Positions 35,995-47,898 are shown, counted from the first letter of the stretch. The stretch: DNA of 64,000 bases from Neolentinus lepideus HHB14362 ss-1 (GCA_001632425.1 KV425552.1:66899-130898); one strand, 5' to 3'. Notes: generated by a model not told the origin, from the sequence alone. Translations and numbers: made by a program.

Positions 35995-37084
35995 ATGGCC
36001 CTAAGAAAATTTGTATCGCCAAACCTGCGCGTATTTCCGTTACTTTGTAACCCATTGTACGACCTCGTCCGTATCGAGTCTTCCAGGTGAATCGACTCGT
36101 TTGACTAGTATTCGCACAGCTCGCAGAAAAGGGCCTTCCTTCATTCAGCGAATTTCGAGCTCCTTGGGTCGTATACATACCCAACGGCAGACTACGAAGC
36201 GCTGCGTGCAATATGCGACTGGTTCAATGCTATCTTTGTTCTTGATGAAGTTACGGACGATCAGACGGGAGAGGATGCGGCAAAGACGATGCAAGCTCAC
36301 GTAGATGGATTAGCGGGAAATCCAAGCGATGAATCTATCATTTACAGGATGTTCGAGGAGTAAGCAGCGCAATCGCGTGCCTTTCTCCATTAACCTGACG
36401 AATTCGTCCCGCTCACTCGGTTCTCAATACAGCATAGGGAAAAGATTTCGCGCACGATTTGGACCTAACGCATTCCGTCGTTTTCTCGCCAGTAGCGAGC
36501 GCTATGCAAAGGACGTCGCTCGCGAAGCATAATTGCGAGCAGAGGGCAAAGTCTTGCCGTTCCACGAATATATGCCTTTTAGGTGGCATACAAGCGGTAT
36601 TGAAATATGTTTCGACTGTATCGAATACGCCTTCAACTTCGACCTTCCGGAGGAAATAGCAGACCAAATGTCCTTTAGAGACTTAAGAAACATCGTCGCA
36701 GACTTTGTAGCTTGGACAAATGTACGTACCACTTCATTCGAAATAGCCCCTCTCGCCACATAACTGGTAATATCACAGGACCTCTATTCTTCCGCCATGG
36801 AACATCGGAAAGGCGACTTGAATGCGAATATCGTTACCGTGCTCAGCAATGAGAAACAGATCGACGTAAACGCCGCTGGAGAATTCGCACGATCTTATTT
36901 GGAAGGCAAGCTGCTGGATTTCCTACGCACCAAGGCCGAGCTGCTGGGACAATCAGACAGCAGGGAGGAGAGGACGTTCGGAGAGCGGTTGCGCCAGTAC
37001 ATTTTCGGAATGGAATGCTGGTACAGTGGAGTTATAGCATGGAGCTCTCAGTTAAAGCGGTATTCGAGCGCCGAAACTTCGTAG
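35995..37084 (+). pseudogene. Sesquiterpene synthase with three in-frame stops
   Basis: Three exons (35995-36359, 36433-36721, 36779-37084) give a class I terpene cyclase of the basidiomycete sesquiterpene synthase type. The N-terminal MALRKFVSPNLRVFP is followed by the metal motif FVLDEVTDDQTGEDA, the mid-region RWHTSGIEICFDCIEYAFN and the NSE metal motif TNDLYSSAMEHRKGD; near the end comes LKRYSS. The frame is continuous by homology but is broken by TGA at 36088-36090 (expected Trp in SRW-IDSF), TAG at 36106-36108 and TAA at 36530-36532 (EA-stop-LRAEG). Each stop is one C-to-T or G-to-A change away from Trp or Gln. A 33-nt intron could hide the first two stops, but not the third. It would have cyclised farnesyl diphosphate. 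Confidence 0.8.
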
Positions 37085-38568
37085 ACCAATTCCTAGGCCC
37101 GACAGCATTTTCTTCAAACTCGTGCATATGTATCACCCTCTGGTACTCAAAGCTTCCCTAGCAATAGAAAAAATCTAGATGCTCTGTTACTTGTTTTTCA
37201 ACAATTTCATATGATAGTAAAAAGAAAGTGTCGGGACGAACGATTAACCAAGCAACTTTCTGTAGTCCATATGGAGGTGTCATCAACGCCATCACCCCTC
37301 GTGCCATTATACGTTTCGGTAAATCCTACCTAATACCAAGGGGCCGACACCGGGAGTTGCCGGCACACCGGGTAGGGGTCCTTCGAGGTCTTTATCAGGA
37401 CTTTCTGCAGACCCCCTTATTTGGACTGCTAGTGACCACAGATAAATGATTTGAAGCCCATACAATCTCAGAATAGTGTAAAATAGCTATAGTGGACTAC
37501 CAGCATTTCTTTCACTGGCAGGCAGGTCGAGGAAGACGTGGCCACTGTGCTGTTTGACCTTGTTTGGCGTCGTCGCTTAGTTTCCCATTAATGAAGGCTG
37601 GCTAGAAAACTTAGTCTTCATTCATGTCATGATATTATCTGATGTATGTTGCTTTAATAGAGACCAATGATACTTGCTTACTCCAACTTGAGATATGTTG
37701 AAATGACAGAATAAGACGGATTTGGTAATTTATTTACTCAATATAGGTCGTGTGAAGATTACGTAGGAGAGGGAGAGTCCCTCCCGGGGCCTTAGTCGGA
37801 CTTTCTGACGTCGTGTATAGAACTTTCTTTCTGTCGGCCCCTTGCCTAATACGAAAGGTTGGCAGATGCGTCCGTCTTCGTCAGCACAACCCAATATCGC
37901 TATCGAAGTCGACGGGTCATCCTCTTTGAAGAATCTCCTAACTGTGATATACGTTATAGTACATCCTGAGCATGGGGACTAGTCGCGCCCCCCTCTTTGC
38001 CAGCGACAAGTCTTGCCTTCCCAACATCGCGTCGACGAACGGAGTAAGGACTTGACAGAGAGCCTATCGCACAAAGTCTCAAGTCCGTCTCAATTCATAC
38101 ACGCAGTTAATACAGGAAGAACGAGAGACACTGCAGATGCGTTGGATGGAAGGGCGCACGCGAGGGTCAAGAGCGTCGCTGACTCCCTGGACATGAAGAG
38201 AGGCATGGAAGGACACAAGTCAGGTGAGAACGGATAATTGATGTTGAATGACAAAGTAGACACTCCGGAGAGTGTGTGTGGGCAAAGCCAATGGATCCAC
38301 GGCCGAACTAATGTTGCTTAGGCGTTGTTCCATTCCCAATAGTCCATCGTCCGAGGTGCTGACAGCGCCACGCACCGAACACCTGGGCAATCATCCTGCT
38401 GAAGCTCCCGTTGCGACCTGAGCTCGGACTCACAGTAGACTAAGAGTCGCTGAATTTAAATTACTTAAAATTACTCGTGGTAGAGGGCCACTGCTCCACA
38501 TGGCATGGGTACGTGTCCTGAGGTCACTTGTTACATTTTCTGAGCATATTATAATAATTGTCAGAAAG
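37085..38568. other. Gene-free stretch at right end of cluster
   Basis: Short frames only (for example 37228-37449 and 38013-38237, the latter hydrophilic, 74 residues). No family recognised. From about 38440 the DNA turns markedly AT-rich. Confidence 0.4.
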
Positions 38569-38668
38569 CTTTGTACTTCATTATAATTGAAAAATGGTCT
38601 AAAATGGATTGTTAATCCCATTTAATCCATCTTTCTGCTGGTAATCAATTATAATGTGGCATGGAAAG
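38569..38668. mobile_element. Small inverted-repeat element (MITE-like), copy 1
   Basis: Ends CTTTGTACTTCATTATAATTGA and TCAATTATAATGTGGCATGGAAAG are imperfect inverted repeats of about 22 bp. Its reverse complement is clearly related to the element at 39045-39174 (shared CATTATAAT-GATTACCAG--GAAAGATGG and TTAAATGGGATTAA). About 100 bp, non-coding. Confidence 0.7.
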
Positions 38669-38711
38669 TCCCAACAATATCACTGTAGCTATTGATTCCC
38701 CTCTACTGTGC

Positions 38712-39205
38712 CACCCACTACAAACTGTTGTTGTAGTAGGATTCCCTCAGTAAGAAGCCCTGCTGAGTGTGCACCGGGTATCCTGAAAGCAAAGAAAACA
38801 CTAAAAATACAAAAATATTCCAAATAATGCACATGCATAGCATAAGCTGATATTGAGAAGCAGAAAGAAAATTGAACAAGTCCAAGAAAGTTATGCAGTA
38901 AATATCGAGGACAGACACTAAAAAATGAGTTTGTAATGAGTTTGTAGTGATCACTACAAGCAGACTAATAATTTACTCCACAAAACATTCCACTGATTGC
39001 TCATTTTGAGTGTATATAAACATGCCTTCACACACATCAGAAACTTCTGTGCCCCATTATAATGGATTACCAGGGGAAAGATGGTTTTAAATGGTTTTAA
39101 ATGGGATTAAAAGTCTATTTTAATCTTATCTCAATCCATTTTTGACGATTTTTTAATTATAAAGGGGTACAGAAATTTTCGACAACTTCAGGACTCGTAA
39201 AAATT
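38712..39205 (+). repeat. LTR-like block R1, copy a (carries MITE insertion)
   Basis: Aligns to 39850-40258. Shared blocks include CCACCCACTA-AAAC, AACACTAAAAATACAAAAATATTCCAAATAA, GCTTATATTGAGAAG, GAGTTTGTAGTGA, TGTAGTGATCACTACA, TCATT-TGAG--TATATAAAC and the end CAGGACTCGTAA. The TATA-like TATATAAA and the TGTAGT...ACTACA words suggest a retrotransposon LTR, but no primer-binding site or coding part was seen. Confidence 0.65.
39045..39174. mobile_element. Small inverted-repeat element (MITE-like), copy 2
   Basis: Ends TTCTGTGCCCCATTATAAT (39045-39063) and ATTATAAAGGGGTACAGAA (39156-39174) are inverted repeats matching at 17 of 19 positions. It interrupts block R1a at a place where copy R1b is continuous, giving good evidence of insertion. 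Same family as 38569-38668, opposite orientation. Confidence 0.8.
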
Positions 39206-39757
39206 ACCATATTTAGAAGGTACAAACAATCACCAAATAAATGTGCCAGCCACCCTGGGCTGTACAAATGTTTTTGATATTTTTAGCAAATTTTCCGGTT
39301 TTCTGAGCAGAAATACGAGTTATTGATGACCAATGATGTAAACTGCATGTATAATCTCACAGGACTTTCATGCCATCTATGTCATGCTCTTGCTGGTATC
39401 CCATGTTCACTCAATGAGCCCACTAATAAAGCCAGTAGACCAGTATAAGGTAAGAGAGAGATATACAATATCAATATTTACCATATTTGGAAGGTATAAC
39501 CAAACAAATAAACAAAATGTGTATGTACCGGTGGGTTGTACAAAATTCAGCCACCTTAGATTGTACAAATTTTTCTGATATTTTTAGCAAATTTTCCGAT
39601 TTCTCTCAATGGAAATACCAGCTATTGGTGACCAATGATGTAAACAGTGTGTAAATCTTGCGGAACTTTCATGTTGTCTACGTCATTCTCTTCCTGGTAT
39701 CCCAGGTCCACTCAATGAATTGACTGGTGAAGTCAGTAGGCAATTACAAGCTAAGAT
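39205..39757. repeat. Tandem block R2, two copies of ~250-280 bp
   Basis: Copy a (39205-39455) and copy b (39479-39757) share ACCATATTT-GAAGGTA, TTGTACAAA, TTTTTAGCAAATTTTCCG, GACCAATGATGTAAAC, CTTTCATG, CTGGTATCCCA and CACTCAATGA in order. Copy b has a small insertion near its start. Non-coding and AT-rich. Confidence 0.8.
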
Positions 39758-39849
39758 TATACACTAGAGTCTAGTCAGCTTGAAGCCCTTTGTGACCCGC
39801 ATGAGCGAGCATCTGGCCAATCAGAGGCCAGCATTTGGAATCGACGCCG

Positions 39850-40258
39850 CGCCACCCACTATAAACCGTCGTTGTAGTCCGGTTCCCACGGTAAGAAACA
39901 CCTCTAAGAGTGTACTGCTTCTCCTAAATGCAAATAAAACACTAAAAATACAAAAATATTCCAAATAACGCAAATATATGCCAAAAGCTTATATTGAGAA
40001 GTACGGAGAAAATGAGGCAAGTCTATGAAAGTGAGGAAGAAAATATCAAGAAATGAGACTACAAAACGAGTTTGTAGTGACTTTGTAGTGACAACTACAA
40101 GCGGACTTTTAATTGGACATCCAATGTTCTAGTCAATACTACAAAATTTTCACGTACCGATTACTCGGCAGGACATTCCCACGGGCTCATCGTTCGGCAG
40201 AGGGCTCATTCTGAGCATATATAAACGCTTTCCTTCGTACCTCAGGACTCGTAACTGA
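39850..40258 (+). repeat. LTR-like block R1, copy b
   Basis: Second copy of the block at 38712-39205, without the inserted small element. Ends ATATATAAACGC...CCTCAGGACTCGTAA. Confidence 0.65.
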
Positions 40259-42767
40259 CTTAATTTGTAAAGATGTAAAAAGTTAACTTTTTAAAATCGT
40301 TTTTAGATTTCCATTTTGGGCGTTTTTCCCGCAAATCCAATCCGCAATGCAAGGAGCTCCGAGGGCTCCGAAAGGAGAGCAAGCGCAGATGGTAACGCAT
40401 GTTGGAGAAACAGCAAAGTAAGGCACCAGAAGCACCGCACACGTAATAAGCGTGAGGCCTTGAGGCCGAGTAGGCGAGGGGGAGAGCGCTCGGGCGCCCA
40501 GCGGTCGGAGAGTTCGACAAGTGAGTAATTTGCTGTGTCCCATCATCCATGCGCCTTGAGCTGATCATCTTGAATTATGCCCATATGGAATACCTGAGCT
40601 GGAAGATAACCCCGTACGAGCCAAACGGTTGAGGGAGAGCATTGAATTTGCTGAGGTCTCGGAGCGGAAGTGAGCCATGACAGAAAAATGGCAGCAAACG
40701 CAGCAGAAGCCGCAGGGTTGAGAACGTGTGCACAATCACGAGAGGCGAAGTACGGTATTCATCACGCACCGGTCCTTCGGTCGTAAATCTTGCAGGCTGC
40801 ACGGGCCTAGCCGTCGCGCCTGAGTGTCATACTGAAGGTTCTTATTAAGATGGGAACCGTATAACTCTCGTAATATTGCTGATCTAATAGTAGAGGGTGA
40901 ATATATCACAGCGGAGGGTGACTGAGGTGGTGCCGCGCTGCTGTGGCAGAGAAAGCCGAATGTTCGGCGGGCAAGGAAGCCCACTAAGTGCGCTGGTATG
41001 TTTTACATTTAGCTTCCGTGAGAGGCATCTTATGAAGTGCTATCCTACTCAGGTAAAATATCCCAAGATTGCATGCAATCGATCACGAAGCATCCCTCCG
41101 TGATGCTCGTGTGCCGCTGAGTCTGGAGGCTGACCGGGGTATACATGACTCCCGAGATTATGGAGAGACATGCCTCGCCATTCCGTGCAGTGATTCATTA
41201 TTTCGAAGGAAATTCTTGACATGCACCCTGTGTTGTTCTGAATGACGCTTTACACGTGCTGCTGTTCCACTGTTTCTCGACACCCCAGCACCCTACCATT
41301 CAGACGAGGAGAAGTAGTCCGACGTGCCGGACGGCCACAAGTATGGATGGTTCATTTACTTCTGGTTCGATCATTACTCTGTTGACCGCGGGCATCGCAG
41401 CTCATCAAAAGCTGCGCAGCCTCGAGGAGAGGGATCCAGCTTTGCATGAGCGTCTGATCTCTCCCGTTCAAAGAGACGAGATCCCACATGCCGAAATACC
41501 CTACGATAAACATGGACGTTAACGGTGATGACGACAATTTCGGCATCCCGGGATGCTCTGGCTATCTATGTCGCTGGGTCACAATTGCCCTCTGGAGTCT
41601 CGAAACAGATAATGACTTGGCGGCGTGATGCTGAGAACACTGATCGGTGGCTGAGCACTGAGCCATCGCATCGGGCACTACAGACGCCGACCGGAACGAG
41701 GGAGACTAGACGGAAAAACATGAGTGTCCGTATACATGGTCAAAAGGTGACAGGAGTAACATATGTTGTTTGTTTAGATCCTATGACATGCCGATGTACA
41801 TGCATCGCTGCCGCCAGAAAGGCGCTTGAAATGTAGTCCGGTTCTACTGAGTTCGTGTGGCCATTGAATGGATTCGTACAGATCTGTCATGACGCATGAC
41901 ACTGACCAAATTCGCATAAAGGAGAACATCTGGTCAGTTGGGACATTCGTTCGCCGAACTCATTCGGCGAACGTCCAGGGCAGTTCGCTGGGAAAGCAGC
42001 GCCACATAACCCACAAATGTCGTGTGGAGAGACAAGCCCAGGGAAAGGCATATATAGTCGCTCATACTGGCACGCACTTCACACAGCAGGCACCGTTATG
42101 GGACATTTTCCCGTAAGTAATAACGACTTGTGCAGCAGAGCCGTTGCTCGCAGGGCAGATACAACTTTGAACGGAGACATCCTCGAACTTCCATTGTACA
42201 AGGCCTATTGACCAACATTATTGCCAAAAATTCGGCGGATTTTAACAAACACTGAGAACTGCTGGTGGTATTGTACGAGCAAAAAAATTAAAAGGATTTG
42301 ACTCAACAGTTAGGTATTCATGGGTGACCGGAGCACATGAGACTGCACCATGAATTCCTATTTTGGATGTTTTCTAGGAAAGGAGCACGCGTCGTGTGGC
42401 CACGACTGAACCACGTGACTTAAGCACAGCCATCACATGCCTGCGGCCAGGTATAAAGCTCCGTGACAAGTCACAGTTGAATAAATGGGAATCATTATGG
42501 GACAGCAAGTGTGAGTTCATAATATAGAGACTTCTGTAGACATAGCTTGTCATTGATGATACATGCAACATAGGTTTACGAATCTCGTATGAGCGCTAGT
42601 GGCAGTGGACGTGCGTATGAAAACAGTCGAGGAAAAGAGCGCCGAATCAGATCATAAAAAGAACCGTGAGAGTTCGAACGCATGACCCCTTACGCGAGGT
42701 AGCGGAAATTGCAACTCGCTACACTTGTTTAGTATCCTAAGCATGATAAAGCCACAGCATTGTATTC
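40259..42767. other. Gene-free stretch
   Basis: Several short frames but no identifiable gene. It includes a perfect 11-bp palindrome, CGTTCGCCGAA-CTCA-TTCGGCGAACG, at 41948-41973, and near 42665 a GTTCGAA word that recalls a tRNA T-loop without a matching stem. Confidence 0.45.
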
Positions 42768-42961
42768 TGGGTTCAACACACTTGGCGAGTCATTAAACTT
42801 TGCCCGCCAGCCTGAGGTTTACCGTCAGGCCAACTTCCTGATCCAGGTCGTCGAACTGCATTTGAGCGAGCAGTATGAAAGGTCCATATCCGCTGTGTAT
42901 GCAGCAAGAGAACGGATCCTACTCTCCTAGTCCCATATCTGTTTCGCTCCGTGTATGAAAT

Positions 42962-45433
42962 ATGTCGAATATTGTGCGAAATGCGGGATTGTCGCAGGTA
43001 TCACTCATATTTGCGTAAGTCCGAATCTCTCTCTCGCCCTCTTCGTGTGTACGTATCATCGGCCTGGAAAACTCTCGTACACAGATGTGGTACGGCTACC
43101 TTTTCTGATGGTGAGTTGTATTATGCTTAACTGAATACCATTGACAAATCAAATATCTGCTATAGGATATACCAACAACGTCATAGGAAGCGGTGTGTGG
43201 TTTCATCACTATTTTATACCTTTTATGACTCTACAATGACTCGTAGCGAACACCCGTAGGTCTCCTTTGCCCCAATTCTTGACATGAAAGCGTGGCACAA
43301 CCACTCTGTGCATAGTGATCACCCGGATATACGGTGAAAAAGCAGTATCGCAACACAGTTATAACACTACAGTGTCTAGCATGGCCTTCGCCGGCACTGT
43401 TGTGGGCATAATTTTGTTTGGTTATCTTTCAGATAAAGTCGGTCGGAAATTTGGCATGGTAATTACACAGTGTTAATCTCTTACCCACTCGTCTCATCCA
43501 AGTATAGATGACTGCCACATGCATCATTGCTATCTTTTCTGCCTTGTCTGCAGTGTCTATTGGTGCACATCACAGTCTCGGAGGAATGTTGTATATGTTG
43601 AGCGCCTGCAGATTTCTCCTTGGTATTGGGGTTGGTGCTGAGTATCCATGCGGAGCCGTTGCCGCGGCCGAACAATCGGAACAACCTGGGATTGAGCGTA
43701 ACGCACAGCACAGATGGTTTGTCCTTGCTACCAGTATGTCTCTTTATCTAGCTTACGCTGATAGCAATTCCCTAAATATTTCTTACTCAGATACCATGAC
43801 CGATTGGGGCACTGTCGCGGGAGCGTTTGTCCCACTAGTTCTCTACTGGATGTATGTTGACTCTACTTGGAGCCCTACGTGACTTTGCAATAACTTTGAT
43901 AGATTTGGGCCGCACAATCTTCATGCAGTGTGGCGATTCTCTTTGGGGCTGGGTGCTATCCCCGCCTTGGCAGTCCTCGTATGGCGATTGCGCATGGAGG
44001 AGCCTGAAAGGTACAAGGAATACTCGATGAGAAAGTGCAAGATACCCTATACACTCGTCATCAAGAGATATTGGAAGAACTTGGCTCCTATATGTGCTAC
44101 ATGGTTCATTCACAATTTTATTGTGTGCGCAGTTTATTGCGTCGATCATTCATGACTTCACTAATATCTGAGTCGTCTAGGTATCCTGTGTGCCGTTTCT
44201 GCCCTTGAATGCTTCATGACCCTCTAATAATTTGTGCTGACAGTTCAACATCTTCTCGTCAACTATCATCAATACGTTTGTCCTCCTTTATGTTTCCCCC
44301 GCGAGAATCTCGGCTAAAAGCGGGTATATAGCGTGACTGGAGGATCAACTTCTCTGAGCACTGTCTTCGGATGGAACGTGGTCATAAAGTAAAATCTGAG
44401 CTATCATATTCGGAAGTCAAGTTACCTAACGCATTTATATAGTCTCTTCTATATCCCAGGTATGTAATGACGAACGGACATTCATATTGAACTCGTCTAA
44501 TCATCGAGTATCGTAAGGAACCATGGGAGGTGCATTCATCGTTGATTACATAGGCCCAAAACGCTGCCAGATCCTGGGATTATTATCTCAAGCAGTTATA
44601 GGGTTTATTATGAGTGGTCTATACGTCCAGTACGTCCTATAATATTTGTGGTGGATGAGGCTAATGTCTTCGTGCGCCGTACATAGACTGAGCCATCACA
44701 TCGCCGCCTTCGCGGTACGTAGTATTGGAACTGATCTACTCAGTCATGTGTAACGGAGAGGACACCTTAGGTCGTATACGGAATTTTCCTCAGCTTGGGT
44801 GAAATTGGTACGAAACACTGTAGTAGCTCTCACCAGTATCTACAGTACTAATTTCACCTCGTCACAGGACCTGGGAACTGCAGTGGCCTCTCGGCTTCCA
44901 AGACGAGCCCGACAGCCGTCCGCGGTCAATTCTACTGTATAGCCGCGGCGGTGGGGAAGGTAGGAGCATTTGTTGGTACATGGGGTATGCCACTCCACCT
45001 TGTCTCTTGATGCGCCACACTGAAACCCTGACATCAGCATTCCCTGCTATAATCTCCGGTAAACGATGATAGTAATCTGTCGCCGATGTGTCTCAACCGC
45101 TTCCTTTCAGATTTTGGATCGGGTACAGTCTCGGACACTGGGCCTTTCTGGATTGGAAGTGGTTGGTATATATATTTCGACCGAGTAGATTCGTCACTCT
45201 GAGGACCTTGCTGGTACAGGGCTGGCCGTTCTCAGTGCCGCGATTACCTACTTCTGGATCAAGCCCGTCACGCACGACGGACTGGTACTGGAAGATCGTC
45301 TAGTATGCGTTCCTTTCTAATTCTTTGGACGGTACACTCAACTCTCTCTTAGTTCCGCGAGTATCTTGAAGAGAACGGATATGACACGTCACAAATGGGT
45401 ATTGTTGGACGGCAAGTCAAAGCTCTCCCATGA
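42962..45433 (+). CDS. MFS permease, Git1-like, second apparently intact copy
   Basis: Starts [18 protein letters not shown]. By splicing it continues [187 protein letters not shown] and [16 protein letters not shown]. More than a dozen short introns were followed and frame is kept, ending at TGA 45431-45433. Same Pho84/Git1 family as 24336-26829. The 5' flank from 42768 is duplicated upstream of the deleted copy at 34893. A few splice sites around 43180-43260 and 44140-44250 are less certain, so a lesion there is possible. Confidence 0.75.
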
Positions 45434-46245
45434 TGGTGATCTGAATATACCTCTGCACAATCGACGATCTGACTACAATCAATTGCTACCACCTGTGACG
45501 TGTGATGAATTGAGTCGTTTCGCCTCTAAGATAGTCATAAGCGACACACTCATGTACCAACAGTTGTATACGCTGTCTGATTGCAACGACACTGAAAAGG
45601 GGTACATCAATAGTACTGACCTCGACGACGCAGGCAGTCGTATCCCAGACGCCCTTACTAATGTAGATGCACTCCATGGTGTACCCGCCTGGAAAGGGCG
45701 AATGAGTTACTCACCATTCGTCTACTGTATACGCATATCAAAGACGAAACCGGCCGCTATACGCCCTCTTGCTCACATAGATATACCGACTCTCTTTACA
45801 ACTCCAGCAAGAAAGGGCGGATCGATCGACCCGAGTCCACCGCGATATCAAGATGTCTGAATGAACAGAAAGAGACAAGATCCAGACCCATTGCGATGGG
45901 ACGCCGAGACGAGAAGAAGCTTTTATACGCAGTCGACATGGCCCAAAGACGAGAACAATACCGGCCGGTGAACCACTAGAGCGAGATAACCCAGGGGTGA
46001 GGACTCGAGTTCTTACCCGCTGTTGGAATGCACCAGCATCCAAGCTGAAGGACAATGCGTGTTCTACGATTACCATGAGATGCGGCAGAGTAATCGATCC
46101 GCCACGCATATAATCTCATATTCGATGGAGATGAGGATGTCATTCCGGCGCAGAGAGAATCCACAGAAATAATCTCACCGTACTCACACTTAAACATCTG
46201 AGCGAAACAACGTACACACCTTCTCAAGCTCCCTCCTCCCCACTC
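45434..46245. other. Intergenic, nothing recognised
   Basis: Lies between the convergent permease and enoyl-reductase genes. Short frames only. Confidence 0.45.
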
Positions 46246-47898
46246 CTACTGCACCTCCTCCACCTTAATCAACACCTTCTTCCCCGCCCCGCCCTCCACC
46301 CTCCTCATCAAGTCCTTCACCATCGCCGTCGCGTCCTCGTCGCTCGCTGTCCCTGGAATCGTGACGATCTCGTGCTCCGGCTCGCGCAGCTATACGGATG
46401 GAACACAGATCAGAAGAGGAAGGGATGGGAAGTAGCTAAGATGGGCTGCAAGAGGCCTCGCACCTTTCCCTGGCGAATGATGTCGATGATCGAGTCCATC
46501 ACTTCGATACGTTCCTCGCGTGTGTGCTGATTATACCAGCGACTCTAAATCCGAGTTAGCATCTGATCTTCAGTGAATGCCGGTGCCCCGGATCGCTTCA
46601 TACGAGAGACAATAGACCAGCAGAACTTCGGTCTAATGACTCACCTGCCAAAACCCGCATGTCCTCAGATCCTTAAAAATAAAATATGACGTGGGCACCG
46701 AAAGCGGCTGTTTCGACATCGCGCCGTACGACACCACCGTCGCGTCTGCACCAAGCAGCCGGAGCATGGCCGTGGTGTCCTTTCCTGACACGCAGTTCAG
46801 GAACAGCTTGGGGTACTAAGGATCACAGGATGAGTGAGAAGAAATGGATGTATATGGACAGCTAGAGAAAGTGAGAGACATACGTTCCCTTCGGCGAGCG
46901 ACTTGATGTCGCTGACGGTGGACTTGTTGGACAGATCATCATAGGTGAAGACGTGAGTTGCGCCGAGAGAATGGAGGTGCTTCTTCAGCTCCTCAATATT
47001 TGGTCTGCGTAGAGTAAATAAAATGCGTGAGGGATGATTGACCCTAATATCAGAACGTAAGGCATACCTATTCCTTACAAAGTTGATCGTTTTCAGACTA
47101 CGGTAGGCAGCAATTTGTATAACAGCTTCGCCGACCTAATTCAGCGTCAATTACCTGTGGGCTCTACGAGGACAGGCACCGTGACTCACGGCACTGTTCG
47201 CTCCATTCTGCAAGACCCAGTCTCCTTTCTCCATATTTACGAAGTCACGTAGCATATTGTACGCTGTGGGCGGATTCACCTATTTATCATTCACTAGTTA
47301 GCACCTTCACTGATATCCATGTTCCAATATACTCCACGACTGGCTGACTTATGCCCTGACCCGACCAAGCGCAACAACTCACCGTGATAGTAGCAGCATG
47401 CACCTCTCCCACGTCCTTTGGGACTTTAATGATATCTTGCGCAGTCACGCAGAGCCCACTTGACCATGTACCAGCTTGCTGCTTAGCCATGATCACCCAG
47501 TCACCTTCTTTTAACCCAAACTTGTTCCGCGCCTCGTCCCCTAAGGACTCGACAATGGCCAAGCCCTCATTACCTGCGACAAGACCATATTCGCTAGGTC
47601 CAAATTGTTGCACAGCTTTTTTCGCTGGGTACACGCCTTGAATAACGTTGATATCTGCAGGATTTACGGGAGACAGCAGGTATTTGATGTTGACGCCGTA
47701 TGCAGGTGGTGGAGGGAGGTCTGGATAGGTAATTGTCGAGAGAACGGAAGAGGGTTCGCCATTCCTCTCGTACTGTATGGCTCTCTGAGCAAAGTGGTAT
47801 TGCGTGCACGAGAAATGGCGCGTTCCCAGAACTCGTCCACGCAGCTGTCTCGAAGGACGAGAAAGACGGACGGCAGAGGCGTTGATGGTCCGGAGCAT
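46246..47898 (-). CDS. ETR1: Mitochondrial trans-2-enoyl-ACP/CoA reductase (MECR/Etr1)
   Basis: Begins MLRTINASAVRLSRPSRQLR, a basic Ser-rich mitochondrial presequence, followed by the medium-chain reductase fold. SPVNPADINVIQGVYPAKK contains the QGxYP tyrosine that serves as the catalytic residue in yeast Etr1 proteins. Next come AGNEGLAIVESLG, VNPPTAYNMLRDFV, and the NADPH site QNGANSAVGEAVIQIAAY, with LFLNCVSG and a YGAMSKQPLSVPTSYFIFKD segment after it. About six introns; the stop TAG is at 46246. Length (about 400 residues) fits. It performs the last reduction of mitochondrial fatty-acid synthesis, which supplies lipoate. Housekeeping; it marks the right border beyond the cluster and repeats. 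Confidence 0.93.

Noticed and set aside
37228..37449. 73-residue frame after the terpene synthase relic, considered as a C-terminal exon.
   Set aside because: The terpene synthase already ends with a normal C-terminus at 37084 and this frame shows no family resemblance.
42655..42750. Possible tRNA gene on the minus strand (GTTCGAA T-loop word followed by TTTTT).
   Set aside because: The bases flanking the loop do not pair into a 5-bp T-stem and no acceptor or anticodon stem can be built.
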